DNA of 64,000 bases, taken from positions 80,964 through 144,963 of the forward strand of contig JARLGY010000044.1 in the NCBI GenBank assembly GCA_031292525.1, given 5' to 3'. The translations under genes and the position numbers were made by a program. How positions within the stretch are numbered: the first letter of the stretch is position 1; the number at the start of each line of letters is the position of its first letter. The notes below the pieces were generated by a model. The model saw only the letters and a program-made list of their open reading frames with translations. It ran no database searches and was not told where the DNA came from. Below are positions 28,501 through 36,118 of this stretch, piece after piece. Origin of the DNA: Flavipsychrobacter sp. Lineage in GTDB: Bacteria > Bacteroidota > Bacteroidia > Chitinophagales > Chitinophagaceae.

Positions 28501-28634
28501 ATCCGCTTATTGCTCCGCTTGCTATTGTATTGATTGGTGGGCTCATCAGTTCTACATTATTATCCCGTATTGTTACGCCGGTAGTCTATAAACTAATGCC
28601 ACCGAAGGTTGATTTAATAGAGAATGCCGGGTAG
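25575..28634 (+). CDS. RND family efflux transporter permease (AcrB/HAE-type)
   Basis: A 1019-residue inner-membrane proton antiporter with the usual twelve helices and two large periplasmic loops. The TM4 motif GLLVDDSIVVVENIER has the proton-relay Asp pair at residues 397-398, and the second half has the matching GLIALAGIEVKNTILLVDF. The family exports drugs, detergents or metabolites. The N-terminus NYQFTLVIFIMVIV and MPRSEDPE are typical of the smaller HAE-type branch of Bacteroidota. It is the last gene of the TetR-controlled operon. Confidence 0.94.
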   Translation: MKISEYAVKNYQFTLVIFIMVIVLGISTIMTMPRSEDPETHAPTFPIIVVYPGTSPKDMEELVVKPLEKEIYSLESIKRIRTSISDGIAVIRVEYKYNSNVDNKYQEIVRVVNSKRSELPSDIFSIEVQKFQPSDVNIMQLALISENAPRDKMKYYSDKLQDELEKVPSLKNVKIFGLPDQQARIELDLNKMAQMHIPLSAVMSSIQSEIADIPGGSVDAGNKTFNIKTSGNYRSVDEISNTIVYAANGKNIFLKDVAKVYKGYEEEKYMTRLNGYRCVYIVAAQKDGENIGNAQKIYKPVIEKFKKTLPPDMDLVMSFDQADNVNHRLSGLGEDFLIAILLVAITLLPLGFRPALIVMISIPLSLAIGITLLHVFGYNLNQLSIVGLVVALGLLVDDSIVVVENIERWMLDGHTKYEATLKATGQIGQAVVGCTAALIIAFMPLLFLPEGAGDFIRGLPLAVVLCVIASMAVSLTIIPWLSSILLKEHTGNPEGNIFMRGLKKIIHGSYARLLDVALNAPVKTIVVAVLIFGGSIFVFKLVGFSLFPASEKPQFLVNITTPPQSNLPYTNSVSKLIEKELQKEPLIKYFSTNVGKGNPRVYYNESQENERSDYAQIFVQLDPVTTPDEKLALIERLQKKWTPYPGAKVEVKNFEQGPPIVAPVEIRLFGDDLDTLRMLAGQMEQLLKNTEGTIYVSNPVSLLKSDIKVDINREKAQLLDVPTVNIDRTVRLAIAGLNMGKFTDDNQKDFDIILTRQQADRPNLDLLSNLFVNNSKGQAIPLNQLATLKLEASPVSINHQEKIRVVSVKANVQKGFLADRVIKDVIGKMDHVKLPMGYSYEMGGEVESSNDSFGGLLTIIIITVFMFIAVLILEFRTFKSTLIVLSVIPLGIVGAGMALWVTGNSLSFVAIIGLIALAGIEVKNTILLVDFTNQLRAQGKSLEEAIREAGEVRFLPIILTSLTAIGGLMPIAVSTNPLIAPLAIVLIGGLISSTLLSRIVTPVVYKLMPPKVDLIENAG

Positions 28635-28656
28635 AATTCATTAGTTAGATTTGTTA

Positions 28657-28690
28657 TTAAGGGCTTCAATCTTCGAAGCCCTTAATCTTT
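28657..28690 (+). terminator. Intrinsic terminator after the efflux operon
   Basis: An 11-bp stem (TTAAGGGCTTC and GAAGCCCTTAA) followed by a short T-rich tract (TCTTTT). It lies 22 bp after the pump operon and overlaps the end of a small possible gene on the opposite strand. Confidence 0.8.
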
Positions 28691-28888
28691 TGGCTCAATC
28701 GGTATAAAATAATAGTCTGCCATCGGAGCTTGATGCAGTACCATAACACTTCCGGCTCCATATATAGGTTGGTTGAGAGGCAATACTACTGGTGGGGTAT
28801 AATTAAAATCTAGCATTACATTTATAGAGGGCACCCAGATGTTGTTTCCCTTTTTGTACATAAGCACCCACGGTGTACGTAATATCAT
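28682..28888 (-). CDS. Possible small protein of unknown function
   Basis: A 68-residue reading frame lies in the otherwise empty 440-bp gap between the pump operon and the CocE-like hydrolase. The product (MILRTPWVLMYKKGN at the start, DYYFIPIEPKD at the end) has ordinary amino-acid composition and resembles no family I know. Its stop falls inside the terminator hairpin, as expected for a convergent gene, but no promoter or ribosome-binding site is obvious. It may be a remnant or a chance frame. I see nothing else recognisable in this gap. Confidence 0.3.
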   Translation of the reverse strand: MILRTPWVLMYKKGNNIWVPSINVMLDFNYTPPVVLPLNQPIYGAGSVMVLHQAPMADYYFIPIEPKD

Positions 28889-29074
28889 ATTAATAGGAGT
28901 AGAATTACAATATTAAGGTTCTGTTGCACCTGGCTGACGTAAACCTTCATTGATATTTATATTTTAGGTGTTTTAGGGCATAGTTATAAATTACAGTAGT
29001 ATCTTTTACTGTATTATTTCCGTGGAACGATTTTTATTTATTGTAATTTTTACCTCAAATACATGAGAATATAA

Positions 29075-30985
29075 ATGAAGAAACTTATAATCTTAATCAT
29101 AGTTCTCTTATGTACCCATAACTCATACGCCAGGCGTAATGACAGTCTCTGGATGGCTAGGCGCTACACCAAAATAGAGCAGTATATTCCTATGCGCGAT
29201 GGAACACATTTGTTCACATCCATCTATGTACCGGATAATAACGCAGAGCAACATCCTATATTGCTCACGCGTACTCCTTATTCCTGTGCACCATACGGGG
29301 CAGATACGCTCAGGGATTTCTGGAGTACTTATGAGAAGGCATACCTGCAGGAGCATTATATACTTGTGATTCAGGACGTGCGAGGCAAATGGATGAGTGA
29401 GGGTAAGTTTGAGGACGTGCGTCCTTGCAAAACTGAAAAGAAGACAAACAAAGATGTAGATGAAACTACGGACTGTTGGGATACAATAGATTGGCTGGTG
29501 AAAAATATTCCTAACAATAATGGTAAAGTAGGTCTGTTTGGCACTTCGTATCCTGGTTTTTATTCACTTATGGGGGCTGCATGCGGACACCCGGCGCTAG
29601 TAGCCGTTAGCCCACAGGCGCCATGTATAGATTGGTTCACAGGCGATGATGATCATCACAATGGGGCCTTCTTTGTTATGGATGAATTTGATTATGACGG
29701 CCCTTATGGGCTAGGTTTTGGTGTGCCTCATCCTCAGCCCACTTCTAGGCCGCCTCTTTCAATTAGCTATCCGGTGCACGACAATTACAAGTTTTATCTT
29801 GAAAATGAACCGTTATCTAAACTGACACGACTAACAGGAGATACTATACGTTTCTGGAAAGATTTGATGAATCACGGGGACTATGATGATTGGTGGAAAG
29901 CCCGCGATGCCCGCAAGGCGGCAAAAGACCTGAAACCAGCTATGCTGTGGGTAGGCGGTACCTTCGACGCCGAAGACAATTGGGGCGCATGGAATGGCTA
30001 CCTCACTGCTGAAAAGAACAATCCACACATGGCATTCAATAAGTTGGTAATGGGCCCATGGTATCATGGGCAATGGTCTAATAACGATGGAACACACTTA
30101 GGCAATATTAGTTTCGGGAGCAACACATCCACATGGTATCAGCAGAATATTGAGATCCCTTTCTTTAACTATTACTTGAAAGGGGAAGGTGACATTTCTA
30201 AAATAGCCAAAGCAACTGTTTTTATTAGCGGGGCCAATGAATGGAAAGAATTTGCTCAATGGCCACCCAGGAGAAAACAAGACGAAAAGATATACCTGCA
30301 GGATAATGACGCACTTGGTTGGAAAATACCCAGATCAGCAAGTAGCTATAACGAATATGTAAGCGATCCGCACAAGCCAGTGCCCTATACACAAGATGTC
30401 CATTTTAATCGCACACGTAATTATATGACCGATGATCAGCGGTTTGCAGACAGAAGGCCTGATGTGGCCAGCTTTAAAACAGATATACTGCAAGAAGATG
30501 TAACGCTGACTGGCAATGTATTAGCATCTTTACAAGTCTCTATATCTACTACTGATGCAGACTTCGTGGTAAAATTAATAGACGTATTCCCAGATAGTCT
30601 TTCGTATAATTACGTGAATATTTATGATGACCCTGATCCGGTGCTGAAGTACCCCATGGGCGGATATGAAATGTTGGTTCATGGCGAAATATTACGAGGC
30701 AAGTATAGGAATAGTCTTGGAAAGCCAGAGCCGTTTGTGCCGGGAAAAATAACACCCGTATCTTTTAAAATAGGTGATGTGGCACATACTTTTAAAAAGG
30801 GTCATCGTATTATGGTACAGGTACAAAGTAGCTGGTTCCCGCTAGTGGATATGAACCCTCAGCGGTTCGAGAATATTTACAAGGCAAAGAAAGAGGATTT
30901 TCAAAAATCTACAATACGCATATATCACGATAGCCAGCATCCAAGCTACCTTGTATTGCCGGTATTTAAAGGTGAGCAGCTATAA
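29075..30985 (+). CDS. Secreted CocE/NonD family hydrolase (X-Pro dipeptidyl-peptidase S15-like)
   Basis: This 636-residue alpha/beta hydrolase has a signal peptide (residues 1-19). It contains YIPMRDGTHLFTSIYVP, the usual start of the S15/CocE domain, and nucleophile Ser158 in GLFGTSYPGF. A C-terminal jelly-roll domain (from about residue 450, ILQEDVTLTGNVLASLQV) completes the family layout of acyl-ester or alpha-amino-acid-ester hydrolases. It probably hydrolyses peptide or amino-acid esters or amides in the periplasm. The APC permease 26 bp downstream could import the released product. Confidence 0.88.
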   Translation: MKKLIILIIVLLCTHNSYARRNDSLWMARRYTKIEQYIPMRDGTHLFTSIYVPDNNAEQHPILLTRTPYSCAPYGADTLRDFWSTYEKAYLQEHYILVIQDVRGKWMSEGKFEDVRPCKTEKKTNKDVDETTDCWDTIDWLVKNIPNNNGKVGLFGTSYPGFYSLMGAACGHPALVAVSPQAPCIDWFTGDDDHHNGAFFVMDEFDYDGPYGLGFGVPHPQPTSRPPLSISYPVHDNYKFYLENEPLSKLTRLTGDTIRFWKDLMNHGDYDDWWKARDARKAAKDLKPAMLWVGGTFDAEDNWGAWNGYLTAEKNNPHMAFNKLVMGPWYHGQWSNNDGTHLGNISFGSNTSTWYQQNIEIPFFNYYLKGEGDISKIAKATVFISGANEWKEFAQWPPRRKQDEKIYLQDNDALGWKIPRSASSYNEYVSDPHKPVPYTQDVHFNRTRNYMTDDQRFADRRPDVASFKTDILQEDVTLTGNVLASLQVSISTTDADFVVKLIDVFPDSLSYNYVNIYDDPDPVLKYPMGGYEMLVHGEILRGKYRNSLGKPEPFVPGKITPVSFKIGDVAHTFKKGHRIMVQVQSSWFPLVDMNPQRFENIYKAKKEDFQKSTIRIYHDSQHPSYLVLPVFKGEQL

Positions 30986-31011
30986 CTAACTTATGTTTAC
31001 TTTAGAGGGGG

Positions 31012-32346
31012 ATGGTAGAAACTAAGAAACGCACTACTGCAAAAAAGATCCGCCCTTTACTGCTTGCCTGTGTCATTTTTTTTACGGTTTCAGGTGGGCC
31101 GTACGGGTTAGAACCTTTGCTGCAATATGCCGGCGACCATGCCAGTTTGCTACTGCTGGTTACCGTCCCGTTTTTATGGGACATACCCGCAATACTCACG
31201 GTGCTGGAACTGAACAGTATGATGCCCATTAATGGCGGATACTATAAATGGGTGCGTCATGCATTAGGCAATAGGTGGGGGTTCTATGAAGGGTTATGGA
31301 CATGGTTTTATACGTTTGTTGATCTGGCTATCTACCCTGTATTATTTGTACAGTATGCATCCTATTTGTTTCCTGGGCTTGATGTGTATAAGATTCCTGT
31401 GTGTCTAGTTATTATTTGGTCGTCTGCTATGTTAAATATTGCTGGTATAGTGCCGGTAGGTAAGATATCATCACTCTTGAGTGTGCTGGTTATAATGCCA
31501 TTCATTATCTTGTTCGTCCTTTTTTTCTGCACGCACACAGCAGGCCCATTACCCTCACCATCTTTTCATGGTGTCGCATATCCATCTCTTGGCTTGGCGC
31601 TATATACGATCATGTGGAACTTTTTGGGATGGGACAACGTGACTACCTATGCTGAAGAGGTGGAAAATCCAGTACGGTCTTACCTTATTTCTATAGTAAT
31701 TGCTTTTATAACCATATTGGTAATGTATGTCCTGGTGATGTTTGTAGCACAGCAATCAGGCATAAATCATGCAGACCTTACAACTAAAGGCTTCCCGGCT
31801 TTAGCCGCGCTTATAAGCGGCCATTGGTTAGGTGTTCTTATTGCAGGTGGGGGCATGGCAAGCACCTTAGGCATATATAATGCTAACTTACTGTCCGTGT
31901 CGCGTCTGCCCAAAGTTATGGCCGATGATAAGCTGTTGCCAGGTGCACTCAGCAGGCTGCATCCCACATTGCAGACACCTTATATCTCCATACTGGTCTG
32001 CTCCATGGTAGTGAGCCTTATGGTGCTATGGACATTTGCAGATCTGCTGATCATTGATGTGACCATTTATGGTGCAGGGCTCTTCCTGGAATATTTCTCG
32101 TTGATAAAGCTGAGAGTGACTGCCCCTGATATGCACAGGCCATTCAAAATTCCACTCAATGTGCCTGCCCTTGTTTTGTTAATCGCCTTGCCCATTATCA
32201 TTTATTTCATAGCCCTTACTGGAGTATGTCTATCTACAGGAGACGCTGCAAAACCGGCATTTTTTGCAATCATTGTTTTGCTTATACCGGAACTGGTTTG
32301 GCGAATTATGATTTGGCGTCGACCGGAGATTCAACTCATGAAGTAA
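31012..32346 (+). CDS. APC superfamily amino-acid/polyamine permease
   Basis: A 444-residue integral membrane protein with about twelve helices. TVSGGPYGLEPLLQY near the N-terminus matches the unwound helix-1 substrate-binding motif of APC transporters, and SLGLALYTIMWNFLGWDN lies in the helix-6 region. It imports an amino acid or polyamine by ion symport or exchange. It starts 26 bp after the CocE/NonD hydrolase gene and is probably in the same operon, which suggests uptake of that enzyme's product. The specific substrate cannot be told. Confidence 0.88.
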   Translation: MVETKKRTTAKKIRPLLLACVIFFTVSGGPYGLEPLLQYAGDHASLLLLVTVPFLWDIPAILTVLELNSMMPINGGYYKWVRHALGNRWGFYEGLWTWFYTFVDLAIYPVLFVQYASYLFPGLDVYKIPVCLVIIWSSAMLNIAGIVPVGKISSLLSVLVIMPFIILFVLFFCTHTAGPLPSPSFHGVAYPSLGLALYTIMWNFLGWDNVTTYAEEVENPVRSYLISIVIAFITILVMYVLVMFVAQQSGINHADLTTKGFPALAALISGHWLGVLIAGGGMASTLGIYNANLLSVSRLPKVMADDKLLPGALSRLHPTLQTPYISILVCSMVVSLMVLWTFADLLIIDVTIYGAGLFLEYFSLIKLRVTAPDMHRPFKIPLNVPALVLLIALPIIIYFIALTGVCLSTGDAAKPAFFAIIVLLIPELVWRIMIWRRPEIQLMK

Positions 32347-32499
32347 ACATAAAATCAACCTTTTTTGAATGATGGTGATGTAACTACTTGAAATGACATC
32401 CATTCGTTTTGGGTTATGCCAAATGCATGTGAACAACTTACATAAAGCTAGCGGACTCAATACTATAGTAAAATGAATATAAAGTAATAATTTTATTTC

Positions 32500-34155
32500 A
32501 TGGCCATAGATGCGGATGTTGTTATTGTAGGTGCAGGTCTTGCAGGTCTTGTTGCTGCACATGAATTGATCGATAAGGGCTTGCGTGTCGTGATCCTCGA
32601 TCAGGAGCCAGAACAAAATTTAGGCGGTCAGGCATTCTGGTCATTAGGTGGTCTGTTTCTTGTTGATTCACCTTTGCAAAGGCGAATGGGCATTAAGGAT
32701 AGTTATGAGCTTGCAATGCAAGATTGGATGGGCACCGCACAGTTTGATAGAAAAGAAGACTATTGGCCAAGAAAATGGGCTGAGGCTTATGTAGCATGGG
32801 CTGCAGGTGAAAAATACTCCTGGCTGAAGCAATTAGGGATCAAATTCTTTCCTGTAGTTGGATGGGCTGAACGAGGTGGTTACGGAGCCATAGGTCATGG
32901 CAATTCAGTACCCCGTTTTCATCTTACCTGGGGCACAGGCCCTGGAGTTTTACAGCCTTTTACAGATCGTATAAACGCTGCATCCACAGCTGGTTTGGTT
33001 CAATTAAAGTTCAGGCACAGGGTCAAAGAGTTAATAACGGTTAACGGTGCTATAAAGGGAGTTGTTGGTGATATCCTGGCAGCAAGTGATGTAAAGCGAG
33101 GGCAGAGAAGTAACGATGATGTCATTGGTGATTTTACTATTAATGCTCCGGTAATTGTTGTAACCTCTGGCGGCATTGGGGCTAATCATACAATGGTCAG
33201 GAAAAACTGGCCAGAACGTTTAGGCAAACCTCCTGGGCATATGCTTTCGGGTGTTCCTGAGTATGTGGATGGACGCATGATAGGTATCGTAGAAAAAGCT
33301 GGAGGAAATGTTATTAATCCTGACAGAATGTGGCACTATACTGAAGGCATAAAGAACTGGGATCCCATATGGAAAGAGCATGGCATCCGGATATTGCCTG
33401 GTCCATCATCTATGTGGTTCGATGCGGAAGGTAAGCGGTTACCTGTGCCGTTATTCCCGGGATTTGATACCCTCGGAACGCTTAGCCATATTATGCATAC
33501 GGGCTATGATTATTCTTGGTTTATCCTGAATCAGAAAATCATTCGTAAAGAATTCGCATTGTCTGGCTCAGAACAAAATCCTGATATTACAGGCAAGGAT
33601 TGGCGTATGGTCTTAGGGCGGGCAATCGGAAATAAGGCTACAGCTCCTGTTGAGGCATTTAAACTGCATGGGGAAGACTTTATTGTAAGGGATAATCTGA
33701 AAGATCTGGTTGATGGAATGAATGCTATTACTCCGAATGCGCTTATAAATTTTGATGCCATTAGCAAAGAGATAATTGCCAGGGACAGGGAAACAGAAAA
33801 TGAATTCAGCAAAGACTTGCAGATTACTGCTATCAGAGGTGCAAGAAAATATTTAGGCGACAAACTGATACGTACTGCGCCAATACATAAGATACTCGAT
33901 CCATCAGCTGGACCTTTAATAGCTGTGAAACTGCATATTCTTACTCGTAAAACATTGGGTGGAATTGAAACTGATTTACAAGGTCGTGTGCTTAATGCAG
34001 AAGGACAAGTAATCGAGGGGCTATTTGCAGCAGGCGAGGCAGCTGGCTTTGGTGGTGGCGGTATGCATGGTTACAGGGCATTAGAAGGAACGTTCCTGGG
34101 CGGCTGTATGTTTTCAGGGAAAACTGCAGGCCAAAGCATATGCAGTTTGTTTTGA
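32500..34155 (+). CDS. FAD-binding dehydrogenase (fumarate reductase / 3-ketosteroid dehydrogenase-like)
   Basis: A 551-residue flavoprotein. The N-terminal dinucleotide-binding motif VIVGAGLAGLVAAHE (residues 8-22) is followed by LDQEPEQNLGGQAFWSLGG. The C-terminal FAD-contact region GLFAAGEAAGFGGGGMHGYR is typical of the FAD_binding_2 family. Length and layout match a poorly characterised group annotated as putative FAD-binding dehydrogenase rather than true fumarate reductases. No haem domain or Tat signal is present, so it should be cytoplasmic. It stands alone; the substrate is unknown. Confidence 0.85.
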   Translation: MAIDADVVIVGAGLAGLVAAHELIDKGLRVVILDQEPEQNLGGQAFWSLGGLFLVDSPLQRRMGIKDSYELAMQDWMGTAQFDRKEDYWPRKWAEAYVAWAAGEKYSWLKQLGIKFFPVVGWAERGGYGAIGHGNSVPRFHLTWGTGPGVLQPFTDRINAASTAGLVQLKFRHRVKELITVNGAIKGVVGDILAASDVKRGQRSNDDVIGDFTINAPVIVVTSGGIGANHTMVRKNWPERLGKPPGHMLSGVPEYVDGRMIGIVEKAGGNVINPDRMWHYTEGIKNWDPIWKEHGIRILPGPSSMWFDAEGKRLPVPLFPGFDTLGTLSHIMHTGYDYSWFILNQKIIRKEFALSGSEQNPDITGKDWRMVLGRAIGNKATAPVEAFKLHGEDFIVRDNLKDLVDGMNAITPNALINFDAISKEIIARDRETENEFSKDLQITAIRGARKYLGDKLIRTAPIHKILDPSAGPLIAVKLHILTRKTLGGIETDLQGRVLNAEGQVIEGLFAAGEAAGFGGGGMHGYRALEGTFLGGCMFSGKTAGQSICSLF

Positions 34156-34275
34156 CAGATCAAATCTGATTAGATAAACCGGTTGCTAATGTTTGCAAAT
34201 TTTTAATCACTGAAATTTGAACCTATGTCTTGGTCCAAATTTCAGAAGCATTGCCTTAATTATTTACTCGTCTGA

Positions 34276-35856
34276 CTATTGTCTGATCAATTTCATGGAG
34301 TTAACCACCCCATTACTCGACATGATCTTCACAATATAATATCCTATAGGAAGTTCTTTTACGTCCATCAGCATTTGGTTCTGTAGGTTTCCCGTTTGTG
34401 TTTTTACAACCTGGCTTGCGAGGTTATAAATGGCAACTGCCTCAATTTTAGAATCATCCTTAATTGTGAGTTCATCGCCATTTACCGGGTTGGGGAAACA
34501 AGAAATAGAACCAATGGCTTGTACATTGCTAACTGCCGATGATGGTGGAGGACAATCTGTCGAAGCTCCAGTCGTTATGTCTATACCTGCTGGCGTGGCA
34601 TCGTAAGGCACAATTGCATTCCCCTTACTGCTCGGTATGGTTATAGAGGAACAATTCTTAAAAACAAGTCCATTTACAAAATTAGTTACCAATCCGCTAG
34701 TTGTTGCGGTGATCTGCACACTATCAAAAACAATATTGGTTACGTAGGCTTCAGGTAACCCATAAATAATTCCGGCATAGGTCGAATTATTGACAATGAT
34801 GTTCTTAAAGGTAATGTTTTCCCACATCGGGGTATTGCCTGTTACAGCCGCAGCGGTTTGGGCAGAAGCCGGGTAGGGCTCAGTAGGATACCAACTGGTA
34901 ATGTAGAAAGGGTATTTTACATTGTTCATGGTGATGTTTGAATACACTAGTGAAGTATCATGACCTCCCCGTGTACGGTTAGATTTAAGACGAATGCCAT
35001 TAGTCGTTCCATTGTAAGTACAGCTATCTACCAAAATATTTTCCACATTACTTGCATAACTCCCAACCGATGTGCCGTGACCATTACCAAAAACGCAGTG
35101 TTTGATTGTGATATTCTGTGCGTAACTGTCCATCGCCACATTGTCATCTCCTTCAGATAGATTGCAATTCAGGATATCTACACCATTCCAGTACCAAATA
35201 TCTATAGCATCGGTGTTGGGCGATGTAGCAGGCGCAATAACAGTAATGTTAGATATAGTTCCGTTTGCGCCCATGTTACTGCTTTGACCAAGACAAACGT
35301 GAACATTAGGTGCATTCTGTAGTGTAATGCCAGTAATTAGAACCTTGTTGCAGCCTTTAAACCTGATCAGGTAAGGCCGTTGAATATTAGAATTGGCATT
35401 ATAAGCGGTCCACCAGGCGCTCCCATCGCCTTCTATTACTCCCGCTCCGCTCACCTCAATATTGCTCAGGCCGCTACCGTAAATAAAGTTGGTATAAGCA
35501 TTTGTCGTTCCGTTGTTTGGATAAGAACCTGCTGGCTGGCCGTTGCCGTTTCCGTAAGGCATCATTTGTAAAGTTGCCCCGGCCGATATATATAGATTCA
35601 CATTGCTCTTCATAGTAATAGGGCCACTCAAAAATGTGCCGGCTGGAATAACTACCATACCACCTCCGGCTGTGTTTGCCGCAGTAATAGTCGCATTAAT
35701 AGCGCTTGCATTATCACTATTTGTAGTGCTTGCTCCATAATTGGTAATTATGAACTGGGTAGTGGGGATAGTAGGCAGTATAACCCCTGCACGAACCATT
35801 GATAAACATGTGCTCAAAAATAAAACGGTTGCTAAAATAAATTTACTGTTTTTCAT
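34276..35856 (-). CDS. Secreted glycoside hydrolase family 28 (polygalacturonase-like) with T9SS sorting domain
   Basis: This 526-residue protein has a signal peptide (1-23) and the right-handed beta-helix of GH28. All four active-site motifs are present: NTD (residues 214-216), the Asp pair in GDDN (237-238), GHG (259-261) and RLK (289-291). It should hydrolyse alpha-1,4-linked galacturonate or a related pectic bond by inversion. The C-terminus, from ISCFPNPVNGDELTI to SMKLIRQ, is a T9SS type A sorting domain, so it is exported to the cell surface or medium. No other pectin-use genes are in the window. Confidence 0.92.
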   Translation of the reverse strand: MKNSKFILATVLFLSTCLSMVRAGVILPTIPTTQFIITNYGASTTNSDNASAINATITAANTAGGGMVVIPAGTFLSGPITMKSNVNLYISAGATLQMMPYGNGNGQPAGSYPNNGTTNAYTNFIYGSGLSNIEVSGAGVIEGDGSAWWTAYNANSNIQRPYLIRFKGCNKVLITGITLQNAPNVHVCLGQSSNMGANGTISNITVIAPATSPNTDAIDIWYWNGVDILNCNLSEGDDNVAMDSYAQNITIKHCVFGNGHGTSVGSYASNVENILVDSCTYNGTTNGIRLKSNRTRGGHDTSLVYSNITMNNVKYPFYITSWYPTEPYPASAQTAAAVTGNTPMWENITFKNIIVNNSTYAGIIYGLPEAYVTNIVFDSVQITATTSGLVTNFVNGLVFKNCSSITIPSSKGNAIVPYDATPAGIDITTGASTDCPPPSSAVSNVQAIGSISCFPNPVNGDELTIKDDSKIEAVAIYNLASQVVKTQTGNLQNQMLMDVKELPIGYYIVKIMSSNGVVNSMKLIRQ

Positions 35857-36118
35857 TGTTAACTATTTTATCCTTTGTTAAAATGATTGAATAAACCAAT
35901 CGTGCTTGGTAGAGCGATTTATACGCTCTGATCAATTATTATATTAAAAAAGGGTTGGAGGTAGGATTGAGCAGACAGTGGTAACTCATTACTGTCCTTT
36001 GGCAAACATAGCGGTTTTATCTACTTAAAATCCATGATGGTCTGATAATATCTACGCAATCGATGTCCACAGAATTTCTTTAGAATTGCATATTTTTCTT
36101 AGTCCATATCACTCGAAA

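Noticed and set aside
35911..35929. Small hairpin AGAGCG/CGCTCT between the kinase and GH28 genes
   Set aside because: Only 6 bp of stem and no T run on either strand; too weak to call a terminator.
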